Shown in pieces: positions 36,501 through 50,400 of a DNA stretch of 64,000 bases. The stretch's first letter is position 1. Each line of letters begins with the position of its first letter. The DNA is from Palaemon carinicauda. Taxonomy: Eukaryota > Arthropoda > Malacostraca > Decapoda > Palaemonidae. The DNA lies in assembly GCF_036898095.1 (NCBI RefSeq), contig NC_090757.1, forward strand, positions 63,309,081-63,373,080, in the 5' to 3' direction. A program made the position numbers and the translations under genes. Under the pieces are notes generated by a model. It was not told where the DNA came from, searched no databases, and saw only the letters and a program-made list of their open reading frames with translations.

Positions 36501-38034
36501 AAGTAAGGGGTAAATTAATAATCCGAAATTAGTACCCGTACCTTCTTGTCTTGTCCTATTGACATGGCAGACTGCTGGACAAGTAAGGGGTTATTTAATA
36601 ATCTGAAATTAGTTTCCGTACCTTTTGTCTTGTCCTGTTGAAATGACCGACTGCTGGACAAGTAAGGGTAATTTAATAATCCGAAATTAGTTCCCGTACC
36701 TTCTTGTCTTGTCTTATTGATATGACAGAATGCTGGACAATTGAGAGGCCAGTTAATAATCCTAAATTAGGTCCCGTACCTTTTTGTCATGTCTTATTGA
36801 TATGACAGATTGCTGGACAACTAAGGGGTAATTTAATAATCTGAAATTAGTACCCGTACCTTCTTGTCTTGTCCTATTGATATGACAGATTGCTGGACAA
36901 GTAAGGTGTAATTTAATAACCCGAAATTAATACCCGTACCTTCTTGTCTTGTCCATTTGATATGACAGATTGCTGGACAACTAAGGGGTAATTTAATAAT
37001 TCGAAATTTGGTCCCGTACCTTGTTTTTCTTGTCCTATTGATGTGACAGATTGCTGGACAACTAAGGGTAATTTAATAATCCGAAATTAGTATCCATACC
37101 TTGTTGTCTTGTCCTATTGATATGACAGATTGCTGGACAAGTAAATGGTAATTTAATAATCCGAAATTAGTACCCGTACCTTCTTGTCTTGTCCTATTGA
37201 TATGACAGATTGCTGGACAAGTAAGGGGTAATTAATAATCTGAAATTAGTTCCCCTACCTTCATGTCTTGTCCTATTGATATGACAGAATGCTGGACAAG
37301 TAAGGGGTCAGTTAATAATCCGAAATTAGGTCCCGTACATTCTTTTCTTGTCCTATTGATATGGCAGACAGCTGGACAAGTAAGGGGCCAGTTAATAATC
37401 CGAAATTAGTCCCGTACCTTCTTGTCTTGTCCTATTGATATGACAGACTGCTGGACAAGTAAGGGGTAATTTAATAATCCGAAATTAGTTCCCGTACCTT
37501 CATGTCTTGTCCTTTTGATATGACAGACAGCTGGACAAGTAAGGGATCAGTTAATAATCTGTAATTAGGTCCCGTACATTCTTTTCTTGTCTTATTGATA
37601 TGGCAGACAGCTGGACAAGTAAGGGGTAATTTAATAATCCGAAATTAGTACCCGTACCTTCTTGTCTTGTCCTATTGATATGGCAGACTGCTGGACAAGT
37701 AAGGGGTTATTTAATAATCCGAAATTAGTTCCCATACCTTCTTGTCTTGTCCTGTTGATATGACAGACTGCTGGACAAGTAAGGGGTAATTAATAATCCG
37801 AAATTAGTACCCGTACCTTCTTGTCTTGTCCTATTGATATGACAGATTGCTGGACAAGTAAGGGGTAATTTGATTATCTGAAATTAGTTCCCGTACCTTC
37901 TTGTCTTGTCCTGTTGATATGACAGATTGCTGGACAATAAGGGGTAATTTAATAATCCAAAATTAGTACCCGTACCTTCTTGTCTTGTCCTGTTGATATG
38001 ACAGATTGCTGGACAAGTAAGGGGTAATTTAATA
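32610..38034 (+). repeat. 5.43-kb higher-order unit, copy 1
   Basis: It matches 38,035-43,474 monomer by monomer. Landmarks in both copies include AAGTGGTGATTTAATAACCC (32,757 and 38,180), TTCTTGTCGTGTCCTGTTGA and ACTAAGGGATCATTTGAT (35,304 and 40,735). This copy has many one-base deletions or insertions compared with copy 2, for example near 34,317, 34,430, 34,553, 34,612, 34,661 and 34,965. Confidence 0.85.
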
Positions 38035-41000
38035 ATCCTAAATTAGGTCCCGTACCTTGTTGTCTTGTCCTATTGATATGACAGATTGCTGGACAACTAA
38101 GGGGTAATTTAATAATCTGAAATTAGTACCCGTACCTTCTTGTCTTGTCCTATTGATATGACAGATTGCTGGACAAGTAAGTGGTGATTTAATAACCCGA
38201 AAATAATACCTGTCCCTTCTTGTCTTGTCCAGTTGATATGACAGATTGCTGGACAACTAAGGGGTAATTTAATAATCCGAAATTAGGTCCCGTACCTTGT
38301 TGTCTTGTCCTATTGATGTGACAGATTGCTGGACAACTAAGGGGTTATTTAATAATCCGAAATTAGTACCCATACCTTCTTGTCTTGTCCTATTGATATG
38401 ACAGATTGCTGGACAAGTAAATGGTAATTTAATAATCCGAAATTAGTACCCGTACCTTCTTGTTTTGTCCTGTTGATATGACAGATTGCTGGACAAGTAA
38501 GGGGTAATTTAATAATCTCAAATTAGTTCCCGTACCTTCATGTCTTGTCCTATTGATATGACAGAATGCTGGACAAGTAAGGGGTCAGTTAATAATCCGA
38601 AATTTGGTCCCGTACATTCTTTTCTTGTCCTATTAATATGGCAGACAGCTGGACAAGTAACGGGCCAGTTTATAATCTGAAATTATGTCCCGTACCTTCT
38701 TGTCTTGTCCTATTGATATGACAGACTGCTGGACAAGTAAGGGGTAATTTAATAATCTGAAATTAGTTTCTGTACCTTCTTGTCTTGTCCTATTGATATG
38801 ACAGATTGCTGGACAAATAAGGGGTAATTTAATAATCTGAAATTAGTACCCGTACCTTCTTGTCTTGTCCTGTTGATATGACAGACTGCTGGACAAGTAA
38901 GGGGTAATTTGATAATCCGAAATTAGTTCCCGTACCTTCTTGTCTTGTCCTATTGATATGACAGAATGCTGGACAAGTAAGAGGTCAGTTAATAATCAGA
39001 AATTAGTTCCCATACTTTCTTGTCTTGTCCCATTGATATGACAGATTGCTGGACAAGTAAGGGGCCAGTTAATAATCCAAAATTAGTTCCCGTACCTTCT
39101 TGTCTTGTCCTATTGATATGACAGACTGCTGGACAAGGAAGGGGTAATTCAATAATCTGAAATTAGTTCCCGTGCCTTCTTGTCTTGTCCTATTGATATG
39201 GCAGACTGCTGGACAAGTAAAGGGTAATTTAATAATACAAAATTAGTTCTCGTACCTTCTTGTCGTGTCCTGTTGATTTGATAGACTGCTGGACTAGTAA
39301 GGGGCCAGTTAATAATCCTAAATTAGGTCCCGTACCTTCTTCTCTTGTCTTATTGATATGGCAGACAGCTGGACAAGTAAGGGGTAATTTAATAATCAGA
39401 AATTAGTACCCGTACCTTCTTGTCTTGTCCTATTGATATGGCAGACTGCTGGACAATTAAAGCGTAATTTGATAATCCGAAATTAGTTTCCGTACCTTCT
39501 TGTCTTGTCCTGTTGATATGACAGACTGCTGGACAACTAAGGGGTAATTTAATAATCCGAAATTAGTTCCCGTACCTTCTTGTCTTCTCCTATTGATATG
39601 ACAGAATGCTGGACAAGTAAGGGCCAGTAAATAATCCGAAATTAGGTCCTGTACCTTGTTGTCTTGTCCTATTGATATGACAGATTGCTGGACAACTAAG
39701 GGGTAATTTAATAATCAGAAATTAGTACCCGTACCTTCTTGTCTTGTCTTATTGATATGACAGATTGCTGGACAACTAAGGGGTAATTTAATAATCCGAA
39801 ATTAGGTCCCGTACCTTGTTGTCTTGTCCTATTGATATGACAGATTGCTGGACAAATAAGGGGTAATTTAATAATCCAAAATTAGTACCCGTACCTTCTT
39901 GTCTTGTCCTGTTGATATGACAGATTGCTGGACAAGTAAGGGGTAAATTAATAATCCGAAATTAGTACCCGTACATTCTTGTCTTGTCCTGTTGATATGA
40001 CAAATTGCTGGAAATGTAAGGGGTAATTTAATAATCCGAAATTAGGTCCCGTATCTTGTTGTCTTGTCCTATTGATATGACAGATTGCTGGACATCTAAG
40101 GGGTAATATAATAATCCGAAATTAGTACCCGTACCTTCATGTCTTGTCCTATTGATATGACAGATTGCTGGACAAGTAAGGGGTAATTTGATTATCCGAA
40201 ATTAGTTCCCGTACCTTCTTGTCTTGTCCTGTTGATATGACAGATTGCTGGACAAGTAAGGGGTAATTTAATAATCCAAAATTAGTACCCGTACCTTCTT
40301 GTCTTGTCCTGTTGATATGACAGATTGCTGGACAAGTAAGGGGTAATTTAATAATCCGAAATTAGGTCCCGTACCTTGTTGTCTTGTCCTTTTGATATGA
40401 CAGATTGCTGGACAAGTTAGGGGTAATTTAATAATCCGAAATTAGTACCCGTACCTTCTTGTCTTGTCCTGTTGATATGACAGATTGCTGGACAAGTAAC
40501 GGGTAATTCAATAATCCGAAATTAGTTCTCGTACCTTCTTGTCTTGTCCTATTGATATGACAGAATGCTGGACAAGTAAGGGGCCAGTTAATAATCCGAA
40601 ATCAGTTCCCGTACCTTCTTGTCTTGTCCTATTGATATGACAGACAGCTGGACAACTTAGGGGTAATTTAATAATCCGAAATTATTACCCGTAGCTTCTT
40701 GTCATGTCCTATTGATATAACAGAATGCTGGACAACTAAGGGATCATTTGATAATCCGAAATTAGTTCCCATACCTTCTTCTCTTGTCCTATTGATATGA
40801 CAGACTGCTGGACAAGTAAGGGGCCAGTTAATAATCCGAAATTAGTTCCTGTACCTTGTTGTCTTGTCCTATTGATATGACAGATTGCTGGACAAATAAG
40901 GGGTAATTTAATAATCCGAAATTAGTACCCGTACTTTCTTGTCTTGTCCTATTGATATGGCAGAGTGCTGGACAAGTAAGGGGTAATTTAATAATCCGAA

Positions 41001-43474
41001 ATTAGTTTCCGTACCTTCTTGTCTTGTCCTGTTGATATGACAGACTGCTGGACAAGTAAGGGGTAATTTAATAATCCGAAATTAGTTCCCGTACCTTCTT
41101 GTGTTGTCCTATTGATATGACAGAATGCTGGACAAGTAAGGGGTCAGTTAATAATCCGAAATTAGGTCCCGTACCTTGTTGTCTTGTCCTATTGATATGA
41201 CAGAATGCTGGACAAATAAGGGGTAATTTAATAATCCGAAATTAGTTCCCGTACCTTCTTGCCTTGTCCTATTGATATGACAGAATGCTGGACAAGTAAG
41301 GGGCCAGTTAATAATCCGAAATAAGGTCCCATACCTTCTTGTCTTGTCCTATTGATACGGCAGACTGCTGGACAAGTAAGGGGTAATTTAATAATCCGAA
41401 ATTAGTTCCCGTACTTTGTTGTCTTGTCCTATTGATATGACAGAATGCTGGACAAGTAAGGGGCCAGTTAATATTCTGAAATTAGGTCCCGTACCTTGTT
41501 GTCTTGTCCTATTGATATGACAGATTGCTGGTCAACTAAGGGGTAATTTAATAATCCGAAATTAGTACCCGTACCTTCTTGTCTTGTCCTATTGATATGA
41601 CAAATTGGTGGACAAGTAAGGGGTAATTTAATAATCCGAAATTAGTACCCATATCTTCTTTTCTTGTCCTGTTGATATGACAGACTGCTGGATAAGTAAG
41701 GGGTGATTTAATAATCTGAAATTAGTTCCCGTACCTTCATGTCTTGTCCTATTGATATGACAGAATGTGGACAAGTAAGGGGTCAGTTAATAATCCGAAA
41801 TTAGGTCCCGTACCTTCTTGTCTTGTCCTATTGATATTACAGACTGCTGGACAAGTAAGGGGTAATTTAATAATCTGAAATTAGGTCCCGTACCTTCTTG
41901 TCTTGTCCTATTGATATGGCAGACAGCTGGACAAGTAAGGGGTAAATTAATAATCCGAAATTAGTACCCGTACCTTCTTGTCTTGTCCTATTGACATGGC
42001 AGACTGCTGGACAAGTAAGGGGTTATTTAATAATCTGAAATTAGTTTCCGTACCTTTTTGTCTTGTCCTGTTGAAATGACCGACTGCTGGACAAGTAAGA
42101 GGTAATTTAATAATCCGAAATTAGTTCCCGTACCTTCTTGTCTTGTCTTATTGATATGACAGAATGCTGGACAATTGAGAGGCCAGTTAATAATCCTAAA
42201 TTAGGTCCCGTACCTTTTTGTCATGTCTTATTGATATGACAGATTGCTGGACAACTAAGGGGTAATTTAATAATCTGAAATTAGTACCCGTACCTTCTTG
42301 TCTTGTCCTATTGATATGACAGATTGCTGGACAAGTAAGGTGTAATTTAATAACCCGAAATTAATACCCGTACCTTCTTGTCTTGTCCATTTGATATGAC
42401 AGATTGCTGGACAACTAAGGGGTAATTTAATAATTCGAAATTTGGTCCCGTACTTTGTTTTTTTGTCCTATTGATGTGACAGATTGCTGGACAACTAAGG
42501 TGTAATTTAATAATCCGAAATTAGTATCCATACCTTGTTGTCTTGTCCTATTGATATGACAGATTGCTGGACAAGTAAATGGTAATTTAATAATCCGAAA
42601 TTAGTACCCGTACCTTCTTGTCTTGTCCTATTGATATGACAGATTGCTGGACAAGTAAGGGGTAATCTAATAATCTGAAATTAGTTCCCCTACCTTCATG
42701 TCTTGTCCTATTGATATGACAGAATGCTGGACAAGTAAGGGGTCAGTTAATAATCCGAAATTAGGTCCCGTACATTCTTTTCTTGTCCTATTGATATGGC
42801 AGACAGCTGGACAAGTAAGGGGCCAGTTAATAATCCGAAATTAAGTCCCGTACCTTCTTGTCTTTTCCTATTGATATGACAGACTGCTGGACAAGTAAGG
42901 GGTAATTTAATAATCCGAAATTAGTTCCCGTACCTTCATGTCTTGTCCTTTTGATATGACAGACAGCTGGACAAGTAAGGGATCAGTTAATAATCTGTAA
43001 TTAGGTCCCGTACATTCTTTTCTTGTCTTATTGATATGGCAGACAGCTGGACAAGTAAGGGGTAATTTAATAATCCGAAATTAGTACCCGTACCTTCTTG
43101 TCTTGTCCTATTGATATGGCAGACTGCTGGACAAGTAAGGGGTTATTTAATAATCCGAAATTAGTTCCCATACCTTCTTGTCTTGTCCTGTTGATATGAC
43201 AGACTGCTGGACAAGTAAGGGGTAATATAATAATCTGAAATTAGTACCCGTACCTTCATGTCTTGTCCTATTGATATGACAGATTGCTGGACAAGTAAGG
43301 GGTAATTTGATTATCTGAAATTAGTTCCCGTACCTTCTTGTCTTGTCCTGTTGATATGACAGATTGCTGGACAATAAGGGGTAATTTAATAATCCAAAAT
43401 TAGTACCCGTACCTTCTTGTCTTGTCCTGTTGATATGACAGATTGCTGGACAAGTAAGGGGTAATTTAATAATC
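38035..43474 (+). repeat. 5.43-kb higher-order unit, copy 2
   Basis: Length is about 5,440 bp, which is 68 monomers of 80 bp. It is more regular than copy 1, with most monomers exactly 80 bp. At its right end the sequence returns to material equivalent to about 40,357 rather than to 38,035. Confidence 0.85.
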
Positions 43475-46350
43475 CGAAATTAGGTCCCGTACCTTGTTGT
43501 CTTGTCCTATTGATATGACAGATTGCTGGACAAGTTAGGGGTAATTTAATAATCCGAAATTAGTACCCGTACCTTCTTGTCTTGTCCTGTTGATATGACA
43601 GATTGCTGGACAAGTAACGGGTAATTCAATAATCCGAAATTAGTTCTCGTACCTTCTTGTCTTGTCCTATTGATATGACAGAATGCTGGAGAAGTAAGGG
43701 GCCAGTTAATAATCCGAAATCAGTTCCCGTACCTTCTTGTCTTGTGCTGTTCATATATCAGACTGCTGGACAAGTAAGGGGCCAGTTAATAATCCAAAAT
43801 TAGTTCCCGTACCTTCTTGTCTTGTCCTATTGATATGACAGACAGCTGGACAACTTAGGGGTAATTTAATAATCCGAAATTATTACCCGTAGCTTCTTGT
43901 CATGTCCTATTGATATAAAAGAATGCTGGACAACTAAGGGATCATTTGATAATCCGAAATTAGTTCCCGTACCTTCTTCTCTTGTCCTATTGATATGACA
44001 GACTGCTGGACAAGTAAGGGGCCAGTTAATAATCCGAAATTAGTTCCTGTACCTTGTTGTCTTGTTCTATTGATATGACAGATTGCTGGACAAATAAGGG
44101 GTAATTTAATAATCCGAAATTAGTACCCGTACTTTCTTGTCTTGTCCTATTGATATGGCAGAGTGCTGGACAAGTAAGGGGTAATTTAATAATCCGAAAT
44201 TAGTTTCCGTACCTTCTTGTCTTGTCCTGTTGATATGACAGACTGCTGGACAAGTAAGGGGTAATTTAATAATCCGAAATTAGTTCCCGTACCTTCTTGT
44301 GTTGTCCTATTGATATGACAGAATGCTGGACAAGTAAGGGGTCAGTTAATAATCCGAAATTAGGTCCCGTACCTTGTTGTCTTGTCCTATTGATATGACA
44401 GAATGCTGGACAAATAAGGGGTAATTTAATAATCCGAAATAAGGTCCCATACCTTCTTGTCTTGTCCTATTGATACGGCAGACTGCTGGACAAGTAAGGG
44501 GTAATTTAATAATCCGAAATTAGTTCCCGTACTTTGTTGTCTTGTCCTATTGATATGACAGAATGCTGGACAAGTAAGGGGCCCGTTAATATTCTGAAAT
44601 TAGGTCCCGTACCTTGTTGTCTTGTCCTATTGATATGACAGATTGCTGGTCAACTAAGGGGCCAGTAAATAATCCGAAATTAGGTCCTGTACCTTGTTGT
44701 CTTGTCCTATTGATATGACAAATTGGTGGACAAGTAAGGGGTAATTTAATAATCCGAAATTAGTACCCATATCTTCTTGTCTTGTCCTGTTGATATGACA
44801 GATTGCTGGATAAGTAAGGGGTGATTTAATAATCTGAAATTAGTTCCCGTACCTTCATGTCTTGTCCTATTGATATGACAGAATGTGGACAAGTAAGGGG
44901 TCAGTTAAAAATCCGAAATTAGGTCCCGTACCTTCTTGTCTTGTCCTATTGATATTACAGACTGCTGGACAAGTAAGGGGTAATTTAATAATCTGAAATT
45001 AGGTCCCGTACCTTCTTGTCTTGTCCTATTGATATGGCAGACAGCTGGACAAGTAAGGGGTAAATTAATAATCCGAAATTAGTACCCGTACCTTCTTGTC
45101 TTGTCCTATTGATATGGCAGACTGCTGGACAAGTAAGGGGTTATTTAATAATCTGAAATTAGTTTCCGTACCTTCTTGTCTTGTCCTGTTGAAATGACCG
45201 ACTGCTGGACAAGTAAGGGGTAATTTAATAATCCGAAATTAGTTCCCGTACCTTCTTGTCTTGTCTTATTGATATGACAGAATGCTGGACAATTGAGAGG
45301 CCTGTTAATAATCCTAAATTAGGTCCCGTACCTTGTTGTCATGTCTTATTGATATGACAGATTGCTGGACAACTAAGGGGTAATTTAATAATCTGAAATT
45401 AGTACCCGTACCTTCTTGTCTTGTCCTATTGATATGACAGATTGCTGGACAAGTAAGGTGTAATTTAATAACCCGAAATTAATACCCGTACCTTCTTGTC
45501 TTGTCCATTTGATGTGACAGATTGCTGGACAACTAAGGGGTAATTTAATAATTCGAAATTTGGTCCCGTACCTTGTTTTCTTGTCCTATTGATGTGACAG
45601 ATTGCTGGACAACTAAGGGGTAATTTAATAATCCGAAATTAGTATCCATACCTTCTTGTCTTGTCCTATTGATATGACAGATTGCTGGACAAGTAAATGG
45701 TAATTTAATAATCCGAAATTAGTACCCGTACCTTCTTGTCTTGTCCTATTGATATGACAGATTGCTGGACAAGTAAGGGGTAATTTAATAATCTGAAATT
45801 AGTTCCCCTACCTTCATGTCTTGTCCTATTGATATGACAGAATGCTGGACAAGTAAGGGGTCAATTAATAATCCGAAATTAGGTCCCGTACATTCTTTTC
45901 TTGTCCTATTGATATGGCAGACAGCTGGACAAGTAAGGGGCCAGTTAATAATCCGAAATTATGTCCCGTACCTTCTTGTCTTGTCCTATTGATATGACAG
46001 ACTGCTGGACAAGTAAGGGGTAATTTAATAATCCGAAATTAGTTCCCGTACCTTCATGTCTTGTCCTTTTGATATGACAGACAGCTGGACAAGTAAGGGA
46101 TCAGTTAATAATCTGTAATTATGTCCCGTACATTCTTTTCTTGTCTTATTGATATGGCAGACAGCTTGACAAGTAAGGGGTAATTTAATAATCCGAAATT
46201 AGTACCCGTACCTTCTTGTCTTCTCCTATTGATATGGCAGACTGCTGGACAAGTAAGGGGTTATTTAATAATCCGAAATTAGTTTCCATACCTTCTTGTC
46301 TTGTCCTGTTGATATGACAGACTGCTGGACAAGTAAGGGGTAATTTAATA
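43475..46350 (+). repeat. Partial third copy of the 5.43-kb unit
   Basis: It aligns with about 40,357-43,230 at an offset of 3,118 bp. One extra monomer (about 43,741-43,820, with TGCTGTTCATATATCAGACT) shifts the offset to 3,198, and loss of a monomer near 44,421 restores it to 3,118. Some monomers look exchanged (44,650-44,720 carries GGCCAGTAAATAATCC in place of the expected type). Confidence 0.8.
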
Positions 46351-47499
46351 ATCTGAAATTAGTTCCCGTACCTTCTTGTCTTGTCTTATTGATATGACAG
46401 AATGCTGGACAAGTAAGGGGCCAGTTAATAATCCGAAAATAGGTCCCGTACCTTCTTGTCTTGTCCTATTGATATGACAGATTGCTGGACAACTAATGGG
46501 GTAATTTAATAATCCGAAATTAGTACCTGTACCTTCTTTTCTTGTCCTGTTGATATGACAAAATGCTGGACAACTAAGGGGTAATTTAATAATCCGAAAT
46601 TAGGTCCCGTACTTTGTTGTCTTATCATAATAATATGACAGATTGCTGGACAACTAGGGGGTAATTTAATAATCCGAAATTAGTACCCGTACCTTCTTGT
46701 CTTGTCCTATTGATATGACAGATTTCTGGACATGTAAGGGGTAATTTAATAATCCGAAATTAGGTCCCGTACCTTGTTGTCTTGTCCTATTGATGTGACA
46801 GATTGCTGGACAAGTAAGGGGTAATTTAATAATCCGAAATTAGTACCCATACCTTGTTGTCTTGTCCTATTGATATGACAGATTGCTGGACAAGTAAATG
46901 GTAATTTAATAATCCGAAATTAGTACCCGTACCTTCTTGTCTTGTCCTGTTGATATGACAGATTGCTGGACAACTAAGGGGTAATTTAATAATCCGAAAT
47001 TAGGTCCCGTACCTTGTTGTCTTCTTCTATTGATATGACAGATTGCTGGAAAACGAAGGGGTAATTTAATAATCCGAAATTAGTACCCTTACCCTCTTGT
47101 CTTGTGCTATTGATATGACAGATTGCTGGACAAGGAAGGGGTAATTTAATAATCCGAAATTAGGTCCCGTACCTTGTTGTTTTGTCCTATTGATATGACA
47201 GATTGCTGGACAAGTAAGGGGTAATTTAATAATCCGAAATTAGTACCCGTACCTTCTTGTCTTGTCCTGTTGATATGACAGATTGCTGGACAAGTAAGGG
47301 GTAATTCAATAATCCGAAATTAGTTGCCGTACCTTCTTGTCTTGTCCTATTGATATGACAGAATGCTGGACAAGTAAGGGGCCAGTTAATAATCCGAAAG
47401 TAGGTCCCGTACCTTCTTCTCTTGTGCTGTTGATATGACAGACTGCTGGACAAGTAAGGGGTAATTTGATAATCCGAAATTAGTTCCCGTACCTTCTTT

Positions 47500-50400
47500 T
47501 CTTGTCCTATTGATATGACAGAATGCTGGACAAGTAAGAGGTCAGTTAATAATCAGAAATTAGTTCCCATACCTTCTTGTCTTGTCTCATTGATATGACA
47601 GACTGCTGGACAATTAAGGGGCCAGTTATTAATCCAAAATTAGTTCCCGTACCTTCGTGTCTTGTCCTATTGATATGACAGACTGCTGGACAAGTAAGGG
47701 GTAATTCAATAATCCGAAATTATTTCCCGTGCCTTCTTGTCTTGTCCTATTGATATGGCAGACTGCTGGACAAGTAAAGGGTAATTTAATAATACAAAAT
47801 TAGTTCTCGTACCTTCTTGTCGTGTCCTGTTGATGTGATAGACTGCTGGACAATTAAGGGGTAATCTAATAATCCGAAATTAGTTACCGTGCCTTCTTGT
47901 CTTGTCCTATCGATATGGCAGACTGCTGGACAAGTAAAGGGTAAATCAATAAACCAAAATTAGTTCCCATACCTTCTTTTCTTGTCCTATTGATATGACA
48001 GAATGCTGGACAAGTAAGAGGCCAGTTAATAATCCTAAATTAGGTCATGTACCTTCTTGTCTTGTCCTATTGATATGGCAGACAGCTGGACAAGTAAGGG
48101 ATAATTTAATAATCCGAAATTAGTTCCCGTACCTTCTTGTCTTGTCCTATTGATATGGCAGACTGCTGGACAAGTAAGGGGTTAATTAATAATCCGAAAT
48201 TAGTTTCCGTACCTTCTTGTCTTGTCCTGTTAATATGACAGACTGCTGGACAACTAAGGGGTAATTTAATAATCTGAAATTAGTTCCCGTACCTTCTTGT
48301 CTTGTCCTATTGATATGACAGAATGCTGGACAAGTAAGGGGCCAGTAAATAATCCGAAATTAGGTCCCATACCTTGTTGTCTTGTCCTATTGATATGACA
48401 GATTGCTGGACATCTAAGGGGTAATTTAATAATCAGAAATTAGTAACCGTACCTTCTTGTCATCTCTTATTGATATGACAGATTGCTGGACAACTAAGGG
48501 GTAATTTAATAATCCGAAATTAGGTCCCGTACCTTGTTGTCTTGTCCTATTGATATAAGAGATTGCTGGACAAATAAGGGGTAATTTAATAATCCGAAAT
48601 TAGTACCCGTACCTTCTTGTCTTGTCCTGTTGATATGACAGATTGCTGGACAAGTAAGGGGTAAATTAATAATCCGAAATTAGTACCCGTACATTCTTTT
48701 CTTGTCCTGTTGATATGACAGATTGCTGGACATGTAAGGGGTAATTTAATAATCCGAAATTAAGTCCCGTATCTTGTTGTCTTGTCTTATTGATATGACA
48801 GATTGCTGGACATCCAAGGGGTAATATAATAAACCTAAATTAGTACCCGTACCTTCTTGTCTTGTCCTATTGATATGACAGATGGCTGGACAAGTAAGGG
48901 GTAATTTAATAATCCGAAATTAGTTCCCGTACCTTCTTGTCTTGTCCTATTGGTATGACAGATTGCTGGACAAGTAAGGGGTAATTTAATAATCCAAAAA
49001 TAGTACTCATACCTTCTTGTCTTGTCCTGTTGATATGACAGATTGCTGGACAAGGGGTAATTTAATAATCTGAAATTAGGTCCCGTACCTTGTTGTCTTG
49101 TCCTATTGATATGACAGATTGCCGGACAAGTAAGGGGTAATTTAATAATCCGAAATTAGTACCCGTACCTTCTTGTCTTGTCCTGTTGATATGACAGATT
49201 GCTGGACAAGTAAGGGGTAATTCAATAATCCGAAATTAGTTCCCATACCTTCTTGTCTTGTCCTATTGATATGACAGAATGCTGGACAAGTAAGGGGCCA
49301 GTTAATAATCCGAAATTAGGTCCCGTACTTTCTTGTCTTGTGCTGTTGATATGACAGACTGCTGGACGAGTAAGGGGTAATTTGATAATCCGAAATTAGT
49401 TCCCGTACCTTATTGTCTTGTCCTATTGATATGACAGAATGCTGGACAAGTAAGAGGTCAGGTAATAATCAGAAATTAGTTCCCATACCTTATTGTCTTG
49501 TCCCATTGATATGACAGACTGCTGGACAAATAAGGGGCCAGTTAATAATCCAAAATTAGTTCCCGTACCTTCTTGTCTTGTCCTATTGATATGACAGACT
49601 GCTGGACAAGTAAGGGGTAATTCAATAATCCGAAATTAGTTCCCTTGCCTTTTTGTCTTGTCCTATTAATATGGCAGACTGCTGGACAAGTAAAGGGTAA
49701 TTTAATAATCCAAAATTAGTTTCCGTACCTTCTTGTCTTATCCTATTGATATGACAGAATGCTGGACAAGTAAGGGGCCAGTTAATAATCCGAAATTACG
49801 TCCTGTACCTTGTTGTCTTCTCCTATTGATATGGCAGACAGCTGGACAAGTAAGGGGTAATTTAATAATCTTAAATTAGTACTCGTACCTTCTTATCTTG
49901 TCCTATTGATATGGCAGACTGCTGGGCAAGTAAAGGGTAATTTAATAATCTGAAATTCGTTTCCGTACCTTCTTGTCTTGTCCTGTTGATATGACAGACT
50001 GCTGGACAACTAAGGGGCAATTTAATAATCCGAAATTAGTTCCCCTACCGTCTTGTCTTGTCCTATTGATATGACAGAATGCTGGACAAGTAAGGGGCCA
50101 GTAATTAATCCGAAATTAGGTCCCGTACCTTGTCTTGTCCTATTGATATGACAGATTGCTGGACAACTAAGGGGTAATATAATAATCAGACATTAGTACC
50201 CGTACCTTCTTGTCTTGTCTTATTGATATGACAGATTGCTCGACAACTAACGGGTAATTTAATAATCTGAAATTATGTCCCGTACCTTGTGGTCCTGTCT
50301 TATTGATATGACAGATTGCTGGACAAATAAGGGGTAATTTAATAATCCGAAATTAGTACCCGTACCTTCTTTTCTTGTCCTGTTGATATGACAGATTGCT

